DNA from: Lactobacillus pasteurii DSM 23907 = CRBIP 24.76
GTDB lineage: Bacteria; Bacillota; Bacilli; Lactobacillales; Lactobacillaceae
NCBI RefSeq assembly: GCF_000297025.1
Contig: NZ_CAKD01000010.1
Span: 1-64,000 of the forward strand
Length of the DNA: 64,000 nt
Reading direction: 5' to 3'
Positions 46,830-56,435 of the stretch are shown in pieces (position 1 is the stretch's first letter; each line of letters begins with the position of its first letter). The notes below the pieces were generated by a model, which worked only from the letters and a program-made list of their open reading frames with translations, did no database searches and was not told the origin of the DNA. Position numbers and translations under genes: made by a program.

Positions 46830-47117
46830 TTACATGAACATCATGCCACTCCAAGCAGTGCCTGGATATGCGTCATTGATTATGTTTAAGTAGAACTTTC
46901 TAACTGAAGGTGATAATTGTGACTTTAAAGCCAAGCTTCTGACTTGTGCTAAAAAGTCGTTCAACACTCTTTGCATGTATTGGCCCTTTTCTAGTCTATT
47001 CTTTACCCTAATTAATGCATCACGCTCTTCAGCTTTGATAGTGGTATCTTGCAAAATTTGATCAATATCGGTAAGAATTATTTTTTCTGTTTCGATTTTT
47101 CTTTTTCTACCAAACAT
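46830..47117 (-). CDS. Enterocin A-type bacteriocin immunity protein (orphan)
   Basis: 95 residues, all-helical, cytoplasmic. The pattern EERDALIRVKNRLEKGQYMQ followed by LSPSVRKFYLNII is typical of the class IIa bacteriocin immunity family (EntA_immun), four-helix bundles that protect the mannose-PTS from the pediocin-like bacteriocin. No bacteriocin gene is present nearby, so it may give cross-immunity. Unrelated short protein upstream at 47264. Intact. Confidence 0.65.
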   Translation of the reverse strand: MFGRKRKIETEKIILTDIDQILQDTTIKAEERDALIRVKNRLEKGQYMQRVLNDFLAQVRSLALKSQLSPSVRKFYLNIINDAYPGTAWSGMMFM

Positions 47118-47209
47118 TTTTCACATTAGCTCTTTCATTTGAAATATCCACAATTTTATATCTAAATTTAGAAAAATTCAACATCAAAATTACCATTTGA
47201 ATTACTTGT

Positions 47210-47250
47210 AAAAAAGCGATTCTACCCTAATTAGATAAAATCACTTTTTT
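47210..47250. terminator. Terminator related to the one at 46770
   Basis: AAAAAAGCGATT..AATCACTTTTTT with one mismatch, preceded by the same ATTACTTGTA block as at 46761-46770; looks like a duplicated gene-end segment. Confidence 0.7.
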
Positions 47251-47263
47251 GCAAAGCAAATAA

Positions 47264-47491
47264 TTATTTCGCATTAATTTGTCGATAGATTTTCAAAAAT
47301 CTTGGATCTAATTTATCAGCTACCTGAAGCAATGATTCAATATCCCCCTTAGTTGGAATCCAACCATGAACGGCATTATTCACGACTGCTGACTTAAGCT
47401 CCAAGTAAGTTTCAGGATCAGCAACTTCTACGCCCTGAATCTTTTGAATGTCATCATTTATTTCTAGAAATACCTTATCATCACTTTCCAT
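47264..47491 (-). CDS. Small acidic protein of unknown function
   Basis: 75 residues, helical, cytoplasmic (VFLEINDDIQKIQGVEVADP; LLQVADKLDPRFLKIYRQIN). Good AGAGGGA Shine-Dalgarno. It precedes the bacteriocin-immunity-like gene in the same direction, each with a related terminator. The conserved-looking VHGWIPTKGDIESLL resembles short regulator/antitoxin-type proteins, but no family is recognised. Confidence 0.6.
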   Translation of the reverse strand: MESDDKVFLEINDDIQKIQGVEVADPETYLELKSAVVNNAVHGWIPTKGDIESLLQVADKLDPRFLKIYRQINAK

Positions 47492-47654
47492 ATTCGCGTC
47501 CCTCTAACACACTTTGCCTAAAATGCTTACATCCCTAGTGTACTTATAAATCATGCGACTTGCAATATGCAAAACGAAGCTTTATCAAATAGTTTACAGC
47601 TTTTTTAATTTTCTTAAGATTTTCTATAGGCTGAGCATATTATTATATATTTTG

Positions 47655-47905
47655 GGAGCCATGGTGCTAGACTATGATTGTAGCGATGGATAGTCGCTAC
47701 ACATCCCCTCTATATCAATACTAATTGATATTTCATCCTGTAAACCTACTAACTAACAGGATGCAGAACCTACACACTATACATGACATCCTATTCTCGG
47801 AGATATCCTTCTCTTTATATTATAGTTATACTTAAAACTCGTTTACATTTAACTCCGAGACATATTCCTTAAGCGTCCAGACATCTTTCATGTCTGGATT
47901 TTGCT
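47655..47905 (+). ncRNA. Candidate structured RNA in a gene-free, palindrome-rich region
   Basis: Three perfect 8-bp hairpins stand in series: TGTAGCGA/TCGCTACA (47679/47694), ATATCAAT/ATTGATAT (47712/47724), CATCCTGT/ACAGGATG (47734/47756). A distant CTCGGAG/CTCCGAG stem (47796/47853) follows, and a 9-bp terminator TCCAGACAT/ATGTCTGGA with a T-rich tail closes the region (to 47905). The tail places the transcript on the plus strand. The upstream TATTAT/TATATT boxes lack a good -35. Strand and promoter are uncertain. Confidence 0.5.
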
Positions 47906-47914
47906 TTTTTATAG

Positions 47915-49309
47915 CTAATTTAGCTGCTTATGCCACTGATTAAATATCTGCTCATAAGCTAATACATTCTGCTTATTTGGTTCAAACCTAGCTTGTCCAT
48001 GATCAACAATGGGCAAGCTTTTTTGATAAACACTAAAGCCTAGCACCGCAGCTCCTAAGGCAGAAGCATCCCCTTGCTTAGTCAAATTCACTGGCAAATT
48101 CAAGATGTCTGCCAGCATCTGCAAAACGCCGTCAACACCAGCTAATCCGCCACTAACGTTAACTTCTTTGATTTCTCCTAATAAGGGTGCAATCAAGGTA
48201 TAGTTTTCGCACAAATTGAATAAAATTCCTTCCAAAATTGCTCTAAGCAAGTCTGCCTTGGTGTTATCCGCCCGCAAGTTCAGCAATTTTCCTGAGGCAT
48301 TTGCATCCCACAAAGGCGCCCTTTCGCCATAAAGATATGGATAAAATAAAATTCCATGGCTGCCTAAACTAGAAGAAGCTACTAAGTCATCCATTTCTTC
48401 AAAAGATAACCCTAGTATCTGCTTCCACCAAGCCCAAATATTTCCGCAATTGTTGGACGGGGCACCTACTACCCAGCGAGTTGGCATTAAATAATAAACA
48501 AAAGCCTTGCCAGATGGATCAAGTTTGCGCTGGCTAACTTCGCTTCTGATAGCTGAAGAAGTACCCAAGCTAATCGATAAAGAAGTAGCTGGATTTGCCT
48601 GGGCAAGATTGCTCAAAGTCCCATCTGATGCCCCAATGACCAAGTCTTTAGCCTCAAGGCCTAGTTCTTTCATCAAGGCTGAATTAATAATCTCAAGCTT
48701 GCTAGTTGTATCGATTGCTTCAGGCAACTTTTCAGCAGTCAAATCTAAATACTGAAGAGCCTCTTGATCCCATGAGTTAGTTTCATGATCAAAAAAGCCG
48801 TAGCTATCGGCCAAGCTATAGTCTGTCTGATACTTGCCGGTAAATTGATACACCAAAAAGCTTTTCAAATCAATCCAGCGATCGACTGATTGATAAAGAT
48901 CCGGATTTTCAGCTTTTAGCCAGCTCAATTTAACTAGTGGAGTCATGGGATGAAGCGGTACGCCTGAGCGTTTGGCAATTGCAGCTAACTTTGCATCTTT
49001 AGCATATTTAGCTGCCCGGGTATCTGCCCAGCTGTAAAGCGGCGTAATTGCTTGGTGATTCTTGATTCCAATCAGGCTATGCATAGCCGTCGACATGGTA
49101 ATTGCACAAGGCTCGTCAATCCTAGCAGCAACTTCTTTCAATCCTTGTTTGACCGCTGACCAAATTTCGCCTATATCTTCTTCAGCTTGTCCAGGCAGTT
49201 GACAGCGCAGCTGATAGCCATGGGCTGCTTTAGCTACTACTTTTCCCTTTTCATCGAAAACTATTACCTTTGCATTGGTCGTACCAACATCGATTGCAAT
49301 CATTAACAT
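47915..49309 (-). CDS. gntK: FGGY-family gluconate kinase
   Basis: About 464 residues from the ATG at 49309 (GGACACTGGG upstream); the frame extends 8 codons further. FGGY carbohydrate kinase with N-terminal AIDVGTTNAKVIVFDEKG (phosphate 1), substrate-site TMSTAMHSLIGI typical of gluconokinases, and C-terminal VNVSGGLAGVDGVLQMLADI. Phosphorylates gluconate to 6-phosphogluconate with ATP. No gluconate permease is adjacent. A close alternative is a xylulokinase-like enzyme. Intact. Confidence 0.85.
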   Translation of the reverse strand: MLMIAIDVGTTNAKVIVFDEKGKVVAKAAHGYQLRCQLPGQAEEDIGEIWSAVKQGLKEVAARIDEPCAITMSTAMHSLIGIKNHQAITPLYSWADTRAAKYAKDAKLAAIAKRSGVPLHPMTPLVKLSWLKAENPDLYQSVDRWIDLKSFLVYQFTGKYQTDYSLADSYGFFDHETNSWDQEALQYLDLTAEKLPEAIDTTSKLEIINSALMKELGLEAKDLVIGASDGTLSNLAQANPATSLSISLGTSSAIRSEVSQRKLDPSGKAFVYYLMPTRWVVGAPSNNCGNIWAWWKQILGLSFEEMDDLVASSSLGSHGILFYPYLYGERAPLWDANASGKLLNLRADNTKADLLRAILEGILFNLCENYTLIAPLLGEIKEVNVSGGLAGVDGVLQMLADILNLPVNLTKQGDASALGAAVLGFSVYQKSLPIVDHGQARFEPNKQNVLAYEQIFNQWHKQLN

Positions 49310-49616
49310 CCCAGTGTCCTCTTTTCTTAACACTTACATAACAATTATAACAATTTATTATTTTTCGAATAGAAAAAAATTGTACGCAAAAAGAGCGCAA
49401 ACAAATTATGTTCGCACTCCTTTTAAATCTCACGTGAAATTGTAAATACACTCAATAAAATTCAATACACTAACTCAATTAGAGTCTGTCAAAAAAATTC
49501 ACTCGCATCCAGCTAAATAAGCTAGCGTCTTGCCTTAAGCAAGAAAAAATCAAATCAATCAAAAAATATTTACAAGTTAAGTATACCATGAAGAGAACAA
49601 TTGAGTCATCAAAAGC
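49310..49616. other. Intergenic region without recognised gene
   Basis: AT-rich sequence between the gluconate kinase start and the 3' end of the group II intron. No frame, terminator or repeat that I can support beyond the kinase promoter region. Confidence 0.5.
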
Positions 49617-50835
49617 AATAGAGTAGAAGGAGTTTAACAACTCGCCCCTCTCATTGCACCGGACGTACGGTTCCGTATCCGGCGCTACATTTGTAATTAT
49701 TTACGAAATATATAGTATTCTAGCGGATCGACCAAGCCTGGGCGATCCGCTTTGCTTATGCCCAATACTTTTGGGCTAAGCAAAAAGTTAATGACATGCC
49801 CTGTACTGCGTTTATACCAACCTAGACGGGTATTAGCCACTTTATGAATATCTTCATCGTTAAAGTTCTCAGTGCCTTGTTAATCCGCATCAAGTTAGTA
49901 TATATTCGTTTTGGCAGTTTCCATTGTTTAATGATTACCACCCGTATTTTATGACGCAACCATTGACTGAATTTAGTTAGAAATTGCTTCATTCCGCCAA
50001 TTTTAAAGTAGTTGATCCAGCCCCTAACCACTTGGTTTACCTTCGTAAAGACTAGTGATAGCGGTTGTGCAACTGCTTTCCTGCGACAGAGGAGCTCTCT
50101 AATCTTGTCGTAAAGTTTGGCTTTACGATCGTCTCCTGGTCTTGTCTGCCAAGAGTTACCGCTTTTCCAAAAGCCAAAACCGAGAAAGTTGCTCTTAGTT
50201 GGTTTAACAACCTTTGTTTTGGTTGCGTTGACCTTTAAGAAGAGTTTTCTTTCTAGCCAGGATGAAATTGAATCCATCACGCGTTTGGCAGATTTACCAC
50301 TTTTGACAAAAATATTGCAGTCATCGGCATAGCGCACAAAGTGCAAGCCTCTTTGTTCCAATTCTTGGTCCATTTTATCTAAATAGATATTAGACAGAAT
50401 TGGCGAAAGAGGTCCGCCTTGCGGGACGCCTAATTTATTAGGCTTAACCAAACCATCTTCCATAATTCCGGCTTTCAAGAATGCCCGAATCAAATGGAGG
50501 GTGGTTTTGTCATTTACTCTTTCTCTAATTATTGAAATTAATTTGTCATGATTTACCGTGTCAAAGTATTTCTCAGTGTCAAGATCGACCACCCATTGAT
50601 AACCGTCATTCAAGTATTCTAGAACTTGATTGATGGCATCATGAGCACTGCGTCCAGGTCTAAATCCATAACTATGCTCGCTAAAATGAGGATCATAGAT
50701 CTTCATTAGCACTTGAGCAATCGCTTGTTGGATTACCCGGTCTACGACCGTGGGTATTCCTAAAGGTCGCTTTTTGCCATTGGCTTTAGGCATGTAGACT
50801 CTTCTAACAGCTTGCGGACGGTATTTCATTTTTAT
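49617..50835 (-). mobile_element. Group II intron, 5'-truncated
   Basis: Minus-strand order: reverse-transcriptase frame, then intron domain V (GCGCCGGATACGG..CCGTACGTCCGGTGC, 49656-49685: the conserved catalytic hairpin), then a domain VI stem (GGCGAGTT..AACTCC) ending near CTCTAT at about 49617. Domains I-IV and the first ~100 codons of the protein are missing. Loss of the 5' part is what incomplete target-primed reverse transcription would leave; later deletion is the alternative. The element is immobile. Confidence 0.8.
49701..50829 (-). pseudogene. ltrA: Group II intron reverse transcriptase/maturase, truncated and frameshifted
   Basis: Begins within the RT fingers at [20 protein letters not shown] and continues through [14 protein letters not shown], the catalytic RYADDCNIF and the maturase domain to 49874. 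A one-base deletion then shifts the frame (apparent end 49822). The true C-terminus ([20 protein letters not shown], ending LEYYIFRK, stop 49701) is present in the next frame. The normal N-terminus is missing. Non-functional. Confidence 0.85.
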
Positions 50836-52226
50836 GATTGCATCTTTTCTCTCTCATTAATAGAATTTAGGTATTCTTTTCGTCTCATTTCAGAAGAAAA
50901 ATCCACCTGATCTAATATCTTATTTAAGATACTGTCTTGATCCAATTCTTCTTTATCTTCTAAATACAATATTGAAAAATCTATATTCGGATCCATATCT
51001 CTTAGACATGTTTTCTCTTTTATATATCGGTTTTTCGATACCTTCATAAGGGTCGCCATGACACGAGTAATATCTTCGTCGCGGATTATTGGTGACACAT
51101 TTACAACAGGAACAGATAGTTTAGATAGTTTCGTGGTTGAAACAATCATTTGAACCTTATCTAAGTTCTTTCCCTTTAGTTCGTTCAAAGATAAAACAGA
51201 TACTGAGCATGAAGATGGCAAAAAGTTTTGCAGACGAGTTAATGCTAATGAACTAGTCCCAATTCCATGCGGACACACAAAATAAATTTGCTTTTGATCT
51301 TGCATTCTTTCTATTGCTGCTTGAAAGTGAATGGTTATAAACCCAACCTCATCATCCGATATAAATATTTCGTTACTTAGACTGGAATTTTTTATACAAT
51401 ACCAAACTATCCCAAAAAGCTTTCCATAATTGATTTTTATTTCTTTCAAAATTGGGTTAACAATTGTCGTATTCGTTCTTGAACGTTTGATCAATTGACT
51501 TATATGTATTAGCAAGTCATTCAATAACTTAGAATCATTGCCTATATCTACTCCATATTCATCGCCTATGTCGTATATTAATTTTTCGACTTTTTCTTTC
51601 AAATTGCTCTCAATTCGATTCTCCTTCAAAACCAGATCAAATCCATTTGCAAGCAGAATATATGTCAAATATCTTATCTCTTCTTCTGAAAATGTATAAA
51701 TTTCTGATGCTTCCAATTCTCTTAACAGTGAGTTACAAATTGGATAATTTGCCAGTTCAATCCTAGGAATTTTGGGATTATGGAAGTCATTTACCTTAAA
51801 TCCTTTCTTGCTACGAGAGATGTATATTGCCAATATCAAAGTAATATTTTCAAAATATAAATCGGAGATTCTATACGACTTTTTGTCCAAAACATTATGA
51901 ATTATTTTCATAACATCTTCTTCCAATGAGGGATGCAAAAATAGTTTATCAATACCACAATCTTTGTTCTCTAAAATAACTCTTTTTATAACTGATTGTT
52001 TTGCAACTTCTTCAGAGTCAATGTATGAGCCATCATTATCAAAGCTTATCTGTAAATTATCCTGCGATATGAATTCTCTTATCCAGGCAATATCATTAGC
52101 TATGCTTGAGCGAGATACTAAGTATTCGTCAGATAAAGCTTGATAAGAAAGATGCTCTCCATTTAGTAGATCATTCAGTATATAATATTTACGATTTTTA
52201 CTATTCAACTTATCTAACTGTGTCAT
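50832..52226 (-). pseudogene. PRD-containing PTS transcription regulator (BglG/MtlR/LicR type), C-terminally truncated
   Basis: 464 codons: N-terminal HTH (LSYQALSDEYLVSRSSIAND), PRD1 (about 90-200), PRD2 (about 210-320), and an EIIB-like domain (YFVCPHGIGTSSLA, with the phospho-Cys in CPHGIG). Such activators usually end with a ~150-residue EIIA domain and total ~650-690 residues; here the frame runs out at the group II intron junction (50832-50835). It probably regulated a PTS operon no longer here. Confidence 0.78.
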
Positions 52227-52401
52227 ATATTTCTCTCCTTCTTAAATCAAATATATATTACTTTTTATATTGTAAGAAGATCAAAAAATATTCTTTTTTT
52301 TGCAAAAAAAGTGAACACCTTTGATTTACATGCACGAAAATCATCATTCTTGTTATTCTTTTTGCTTGATAAAGTTTTGACAATTTTTGAGAAAAACAAA
52401 A

Positions 52402-52507
52402 GTGTCTGGGAAAATAAAAATAACGAGAAAAAGACGATCAAGCAACTCAAATTAAGAGTTGGATTGATCGTCTTTTGGTATCTGAGAGTTAGTTTTTTCC
52501 CAGACAC
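52402..52507. repeat. 106-bp element with perfect terminal inverted repeats (MITE-like), acting as terminator
   Basis: GTGTCTGGGAAAA (52402-52414) and TTTTCCCAGACAC (52495-52507) form perfect 13-bp termini. Inside is a strong terminator (AAAAGACGATCAA..TTGATCGTCTTTT with inner CAACTC/GAGTTG). It lies 13 bases after the SLAP gene stop and supplies its terminator. The terminal repeats look like those of an insertion sequence, without a transposase. No target duplication seen. Confidence 0.55.
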
Positions 52508-52520
52508 AGCTCCATTAATC

Positions 52521-54596
52521 CTATTTTCCCTGTGCTTTAACAGGAATTACATCAGTAGCTTTATAAACTGAACTTAATGATGTCAGGCCACGGTAATAAA
52601 ATTCACCGTTATACTTAGTAATGAATGGGTTATTTAAAAAATATGCATAATCGTTAGTACCAGAAGCTATATTAGTCAAAGTTTCTGTAAGATTCTCACG
52701 TAAGTTACCATATGAATCAATCGCATAAACAGGAATTTTAGCATTAGTAAATTTAAGTCCTACTTCATTAACTCGATAGTTGTTGTTTAAAGCTGCTTTG
52801 AGTAAAGCATCATACTTCTTAAATTCAGCGCTATTTGCAAAATTATCAAGTTTTACGTCATTTGCTCTTACAAAATATGGCGTTTTGGCCTCAACTTTTA
52901 AGTAATAGTTGCCATCTAACTTAACAACTGGACCAACAAGATAACCAATATTATTGCCCTTGTTAATCATTTTACCTGTCTTTGTTAAGCTGAAATCTCC
53001 GGAACGCAATGCTTGCTCTGTTAAGTTAGCTGCTTGATAAATTGGTGTATCAGTTTTAGCCACTAAAACACTGGTACGATCATCATATTTAATTAACTGA
53101 GCATACTTACTCAAAGTAGCATCACTAGCTAAATCAGTTTGATTGTCCGAACTTTCAAAGCTGCTATTAACTTTACTTGCTTTTGGTGCTAGTTTGGCAA
53201 AATCGCTAAGCTTCAGATCAGTATATGTTTGTTTATCAACCGTTTGATAGCCTGATGCCGTGTAGCCCGTTTCTGTTATCTCCAAGACCAACTTAGTATT
53301 GTGATTGATCATCAGTGCTCTAGCAGATGTTCGCTTTCCATCTTTTGAGCTCTTATCATACTTGGCTGAATACAAGTTTGTAGCCATCTGAGTGATTTTT
53401 TTGGCTTCATCATTGGTCAAATGATCATAACTATTTACAGTAATTTGATTTCCTTGAAGACTATTTAATTCTTGTTGTAAGAACCAAACAGCTTGATCAA
53501 TTTCCATTTGTGACGATTTTGCTTGAGCTGCTTGTTTTGCTAGTTTAAGAGCACTATCAAAATTAGCCCTGTAGTGATAGGTTGAATTTAAATATTTTGC
53601 AGTAGAACGGACACTATCTGCAGACTTTATCAGTTGCTCCAACTCGGTTTTATCAGCCTTTTTATTGAACGTAGTTTGGGCATCTTTGGCTGAATTGTAC
53701 AATTTTACACTCGGACCATACTCATAGCGGACATCTGCAACTTTAACATATAAAGGAGTTGAATTTTGAGTATCACTGATTCGGTAGAATAATTCAGCTT
53801 GATTATCAGCTGGTACCCATAAATAAATCCGTTCAATTCCTTGCATCAAATGATTCTTTCTTACAGAAGAAACAGCTTTACCTGTTGCATCATATAAAGA
53901 TATTGCTTTAGCTGCAGTTATTGCTGTATAGCTTGTTTCAGCTTCTACACTAAACTTAGGTTGCGTTGATAAAAACGGATCACGAATATATTGATTACTT
54001 ATACCCTTAATGTGGTAATAACGTACCGTATGGTTACCATCAGCTGTTTCAACGTAACTATCAACAACCAGCGACTTAATTGATGTTAGTTTTTGAGAAC
54101 TACCAAAATTAGGCCAACTATATGATTCTTTGTTGTATTGACCATTTGGAGTAAAAATTGTTGCTCCCTTTTTTGGTTTAACTACCTGATCGCGAGCAAT
54201 TATGTAATTGCCATTAACTTCACTTACGTTAGCTGCTTTAACATATTTATTGTTAGCAATTTGATAATACGCATACTTGTGGTACGTACGATAAGGCAGC
54301 CAATACTTTTGCGCCTGATTATCCTTAAAATAGTATTTGTAATTCTTAGTCAAAGGCTTAATTGTACCCGTGTATTTAACCGACTCATCTTTTAATAGTT
54401 TCCACTTACCTGCATAAGAAGTACGTTTACCTGATTTAGTATAAATGTATGAGTTAGCACGCAAATATAGCTTACCAGTTTGATCCGGTTGCTTAGGATG
54501 AACAATTTCATCTGCGTTTACTGAGTTTGACATGCTTGCCAATAAAACTACAGAAGATAATGCCACGACAGTCGATATCAATTTTTTGGTTCTCAT
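52521..54596 (-). CDS. SLAP-domain S-layer-associated protein
   Basis: 691 residues. Signal peptide 1-28 (KKLISTVVALSSVVLLASM, cleaved after VNA). Several Lactobacillus S-layer (SLAP, SlpA C-terminal) domains follow, rich in Tyr/Lys (LYLRANSYIYTKSGKRTSYA; YLWVPADNQAELFYRI; IPVYAIDSYGNLRENLTETL) and binding wall teichoic acid. A Lys/Ala coiled region (about 310-400) lies between them. The protein is non-covalently wall-bound and may be an S-layer-associated adhesin or hydrolase-like protein. A fragment of a relative is at 63613. Intact. Confidence 0.85.
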   Translation of the reverse strand: MRTKKLISTVVALSSVVLLASMSNSVNADEIVHPKQPDQTGKLYLRANSYIYTKSGKRTSYAGKWKLLKDESVKYTGTIKPLTKNYKYYFKDNQAQKYWLPYRTYHKYAYYQIANNKYVKAANVSEVNGNYIIARDQVVKPKKGATIFTPNGQYNKESYSWPNFGSSQKLTSIKSLVVDSYVETADGNHTVRYYHIKGISNQYIRDPFLSTQPKFSVEAETSYTAITAAKAISLYDATGKAVSSVRKNHLMQGIERIYLWVPADNQAELFYRISDTQNSTPLYVKVADVRYEYGPSVKLYNSAKDAQTTFNKKADKTELEQLIKSADSVRSTAKYLNSTYHYRANFDSALKLAKQAAQAKSSQMEIDQAVWFLQQELNSLQGNQITVNSYDHLTNDEAKKITQMATNLYSAKYDKSSKDGKRTSARALMINHNTKLVLEITETGYTASGYQTVDKQTYTDLKLSDFAKLAPKASKVNSSFESSDNQTDLASDATLSKYAQLIKYDDRTSVLVAKTDTPIYQAANLTEQALRSGDFSLTKTGKMINKGNNIGYLVGPVVKLDGNYYLKVEAKTPYFVRANDVKLDNFANSAEFKKYDALLKAALNNNYRVNEVGLKFTNAKIPVYAIDSYGNLRENLTETLTNIASGTNDYAYFLNNPFITKYNGEFYYRGLTSLSSVYKATDVIPVKAQGK

Positions 54597-54673
54597 AATG
54601 ACTTCCTTTCGTATCTATTATCTTTGTCTTTTAATACTTAAATTGTACCACTAGCTTTTACTTACAAATGTTA

Positions 54674-54687
54674 AGAAACCGTTTTCT
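54674..54687. promoter_or_regulatory. cre-like palindrome between SLAP gene and YfcC copy
   Basis: AGAAACCGTTTTCT, near-perfect palindrome, 12 of 14 cre positions; nearly the same as 11153-11166. It may control either divergent gene. Confidence 0.5.
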
Positions 54688-54742
54688 TTAAAAAGTATTA
54701 AAATATAGAATAAGAACTACTATTCATAAAGTGAGGAGCACT

Positions 54743-55815
54743 ATGACACAATCAAAGAAAAAATTTGAATTTCCGACCGCCTATACGGTAATCATCATTA
54801 TCCTAATTTTAGTTCAGTTACTAACATTCTTTATTCCTGCTGGTAACTATACAACTTTGGCATATGATAAGCCCAAAAATGAGTTTATTATCACAAATCC
54901 TGAAGGAAAAACCAGTACTGCAAGTGCAACTAAAGCTACTCTTGACAAATATGGAGTAAAAATTGCTTTAAAGAAATTTACGGATGGTACGATTTATAAA
55001 CCAGTAGCAATCCCTAATTCTTATCGGAGAATTAAAATCAAGAAGCCAACTTTTATTGAAGCTGTCGAGCAATTTTTAACTTCCCAGGTAAACGGAATTG
55101 CCCAAAGCATTGATATTATTGTCTTCGTTTTAATCCTTGGGGGATGTATCGGCATTGTCCACGCCAATGGGGCAATTGATGCTGGAATGGCAAGCCTTTC
55201 AAAGAAGATTGAGGGCAAACAAACGCTGTTAATTGTCCTAGTTATGGCACTAATCGCAATTGGAGGGACAACCTTTGGTCTTGCCGAAGAAACTATGGCC
55301 TTCTACCCGATTTTAATCCCAGTATTTTTGATGGCTGGCTACGATACAATGACAGTCGTTGGTACCATTTTCTTAGGAACTAGTTTGGGAACGATGGCAT
55401 CTACCATCAATCCATTCTCAACAGTGATTGCGTCTAACGCAGCTGGGATCAACTTTACTTCCGCATTGCCACTTATATTAGTCATGTGGTTAACCTGCTT
55501 AATTGTTGGTATTCTTTATGTTACTCATTATGCTGAAAAAGTTCGAAAAGATCCCACCAAGTCAATCGTTTACGATCAATATGAAGCTGACCGAGTAAAA
55601 TTCTTAAATTTAGTCACCACAGACACAAAACAGGTTTTTACAATTCGACAAAAATTGACCTTACTTGTCTTTGCTCTAGGATTTATCATTATGATCTGGG
55701 GTGTTCAACAAAAAGGCTGGTACTTCACTGAAATTTCGGTAGTATTTTTAGCTGTTGCTTACATTTTTGCACCAATTGCAGGACTAAATGAACATAAATT
55801 TATTGAAAGTTTTGT
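54743..55815 (+). pseudogene. YfcC-family transporter, truncated copy
   Basis: From ATG 54743 (GAGG Shine-Dalgarno). About 358 codons align closely with the 509-residue transporter at 21484 (same FPTAYTVIIII start, GGTTFGLAEETMAFYP, and HKFIESFV end). The frame then enters IS3-type sequence and stops at 55942. The last ~150 residues, i.e. about four helices, are missing. Presumably inactive. Confidence 0.88.
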
Positions 55816-55817
55816 AA

Positions 55818-55931
55818 AAGGAACTGGAGAAAGAGATCCAAAAGCTGAAAGAAGAAAACTTGCGATTGCGTATTGTGAACGAATACGTAGAAAAAGCCCT
55901 CGACCTAGGGTCGAAGGCTTTTGCAAAATAG
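55818..55931 (+). pseudogene. IS3-family transposase OrfA, C-terminal remnant
   Basis: A frame ending at TAG 55929 reads KELEKEIQKLKEENLRLRIV then NEYVEKALDLGSKAFAK: the leucine-zipper C-terminus of IS3-family OrfA proteins. It begins exactly where the YfcC similarity stops, so an IS3 insertion followed by deletion truncated the transporter. Confidence 0.6.
55892..55922. terminator. Bidirectional hairpin terminator
   Basis: AAAAGCC-TCGACC with GGTCGA-GGCTTTT; terminates the PTS operon on the minus strand (stop at 55933). Confidence 0.8.
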
Positions 55932-55932
55932 A

Positions 55933-56421
55933 TTACTTATAAGTAATTTCTTGTACTTCTTGATCATGACTTACGTCGCCAGGCTTAACTTCGCTGACTG
56001 ATTCAAGTAAATCCATGTTAGTGTAAACCACGATTACTGTGTCATCATAGCCAGCTGCCTGAATCTTGGCAGAATCCATGTTTACTAATTGAGTGCCGTG
56101 CTTGACGGTTTGGCCAACTTGAACCAGGGTTTCAAATGGTTCACCCTTCAATTCAACCGTGTCTAAGCCTAAGTGAATCAAGATTTCCAATCCTTCTTCA
56201 GTAGTGATGCCGATCGCGTGCTTGGTAGGAAAAACAGTCGTGATAGTTCCATCTACTGGGGCATAAATCTTGCCACTAGTTGACTTTACTGCTAGGCCAT
56301 CGCCGAGCATCTTGGTTGAAAAGACATCATCTTTAACTTCAGTGATTGGCATAAGTTTGCCATCTGTTGGAGCGTAAACTTGATGTGCTTTTGATTTCTT
56401 TTTGCCAAATAATTTAAACAT
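55933..56421 (-). CDS. PTS glucose-type EIIA protein
   Basis: 162 residues, stand-alone EIIA of the glucose/alpha-glucoside family. The acceptor His is in ILIHLGLDTVEL; a second conserved His is in FPTKHAIGI. It passes phosphate from HPr to EIIB. It ends an operon with GH4, EIICBB and an RpiR regulator; EIICBB lacks an EIIA domain, so this is its likely partner. Compare the EIIA domain fused to LacS at 3460. Intact. Confidence 0.93.
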   Translation of the reverse strand: MFKLFGKKKSKAHQVYAPTDGKLMPITEVKDDVFSTKMLGDGLAVKSTSGKIYAPVDGTITTVFPTKHAIGITTEEGLEILIHLGLDTVELKGEPFETLVQVGQTVKHGTQLVNMDSAKIQAAGYDDTVIVVYTNMDLLESVSEVKPGDVSHDQEVQEITYK

Positions 56422-56435
56422 AATGCATAACCTTC

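Noticed and set aside
47655-47905. RNase P, tmRNA, SRP RNA or T-box identity for the structured region
   Set aside because: None of the conserved sequence blocks of these RNAs were seen on either strand.
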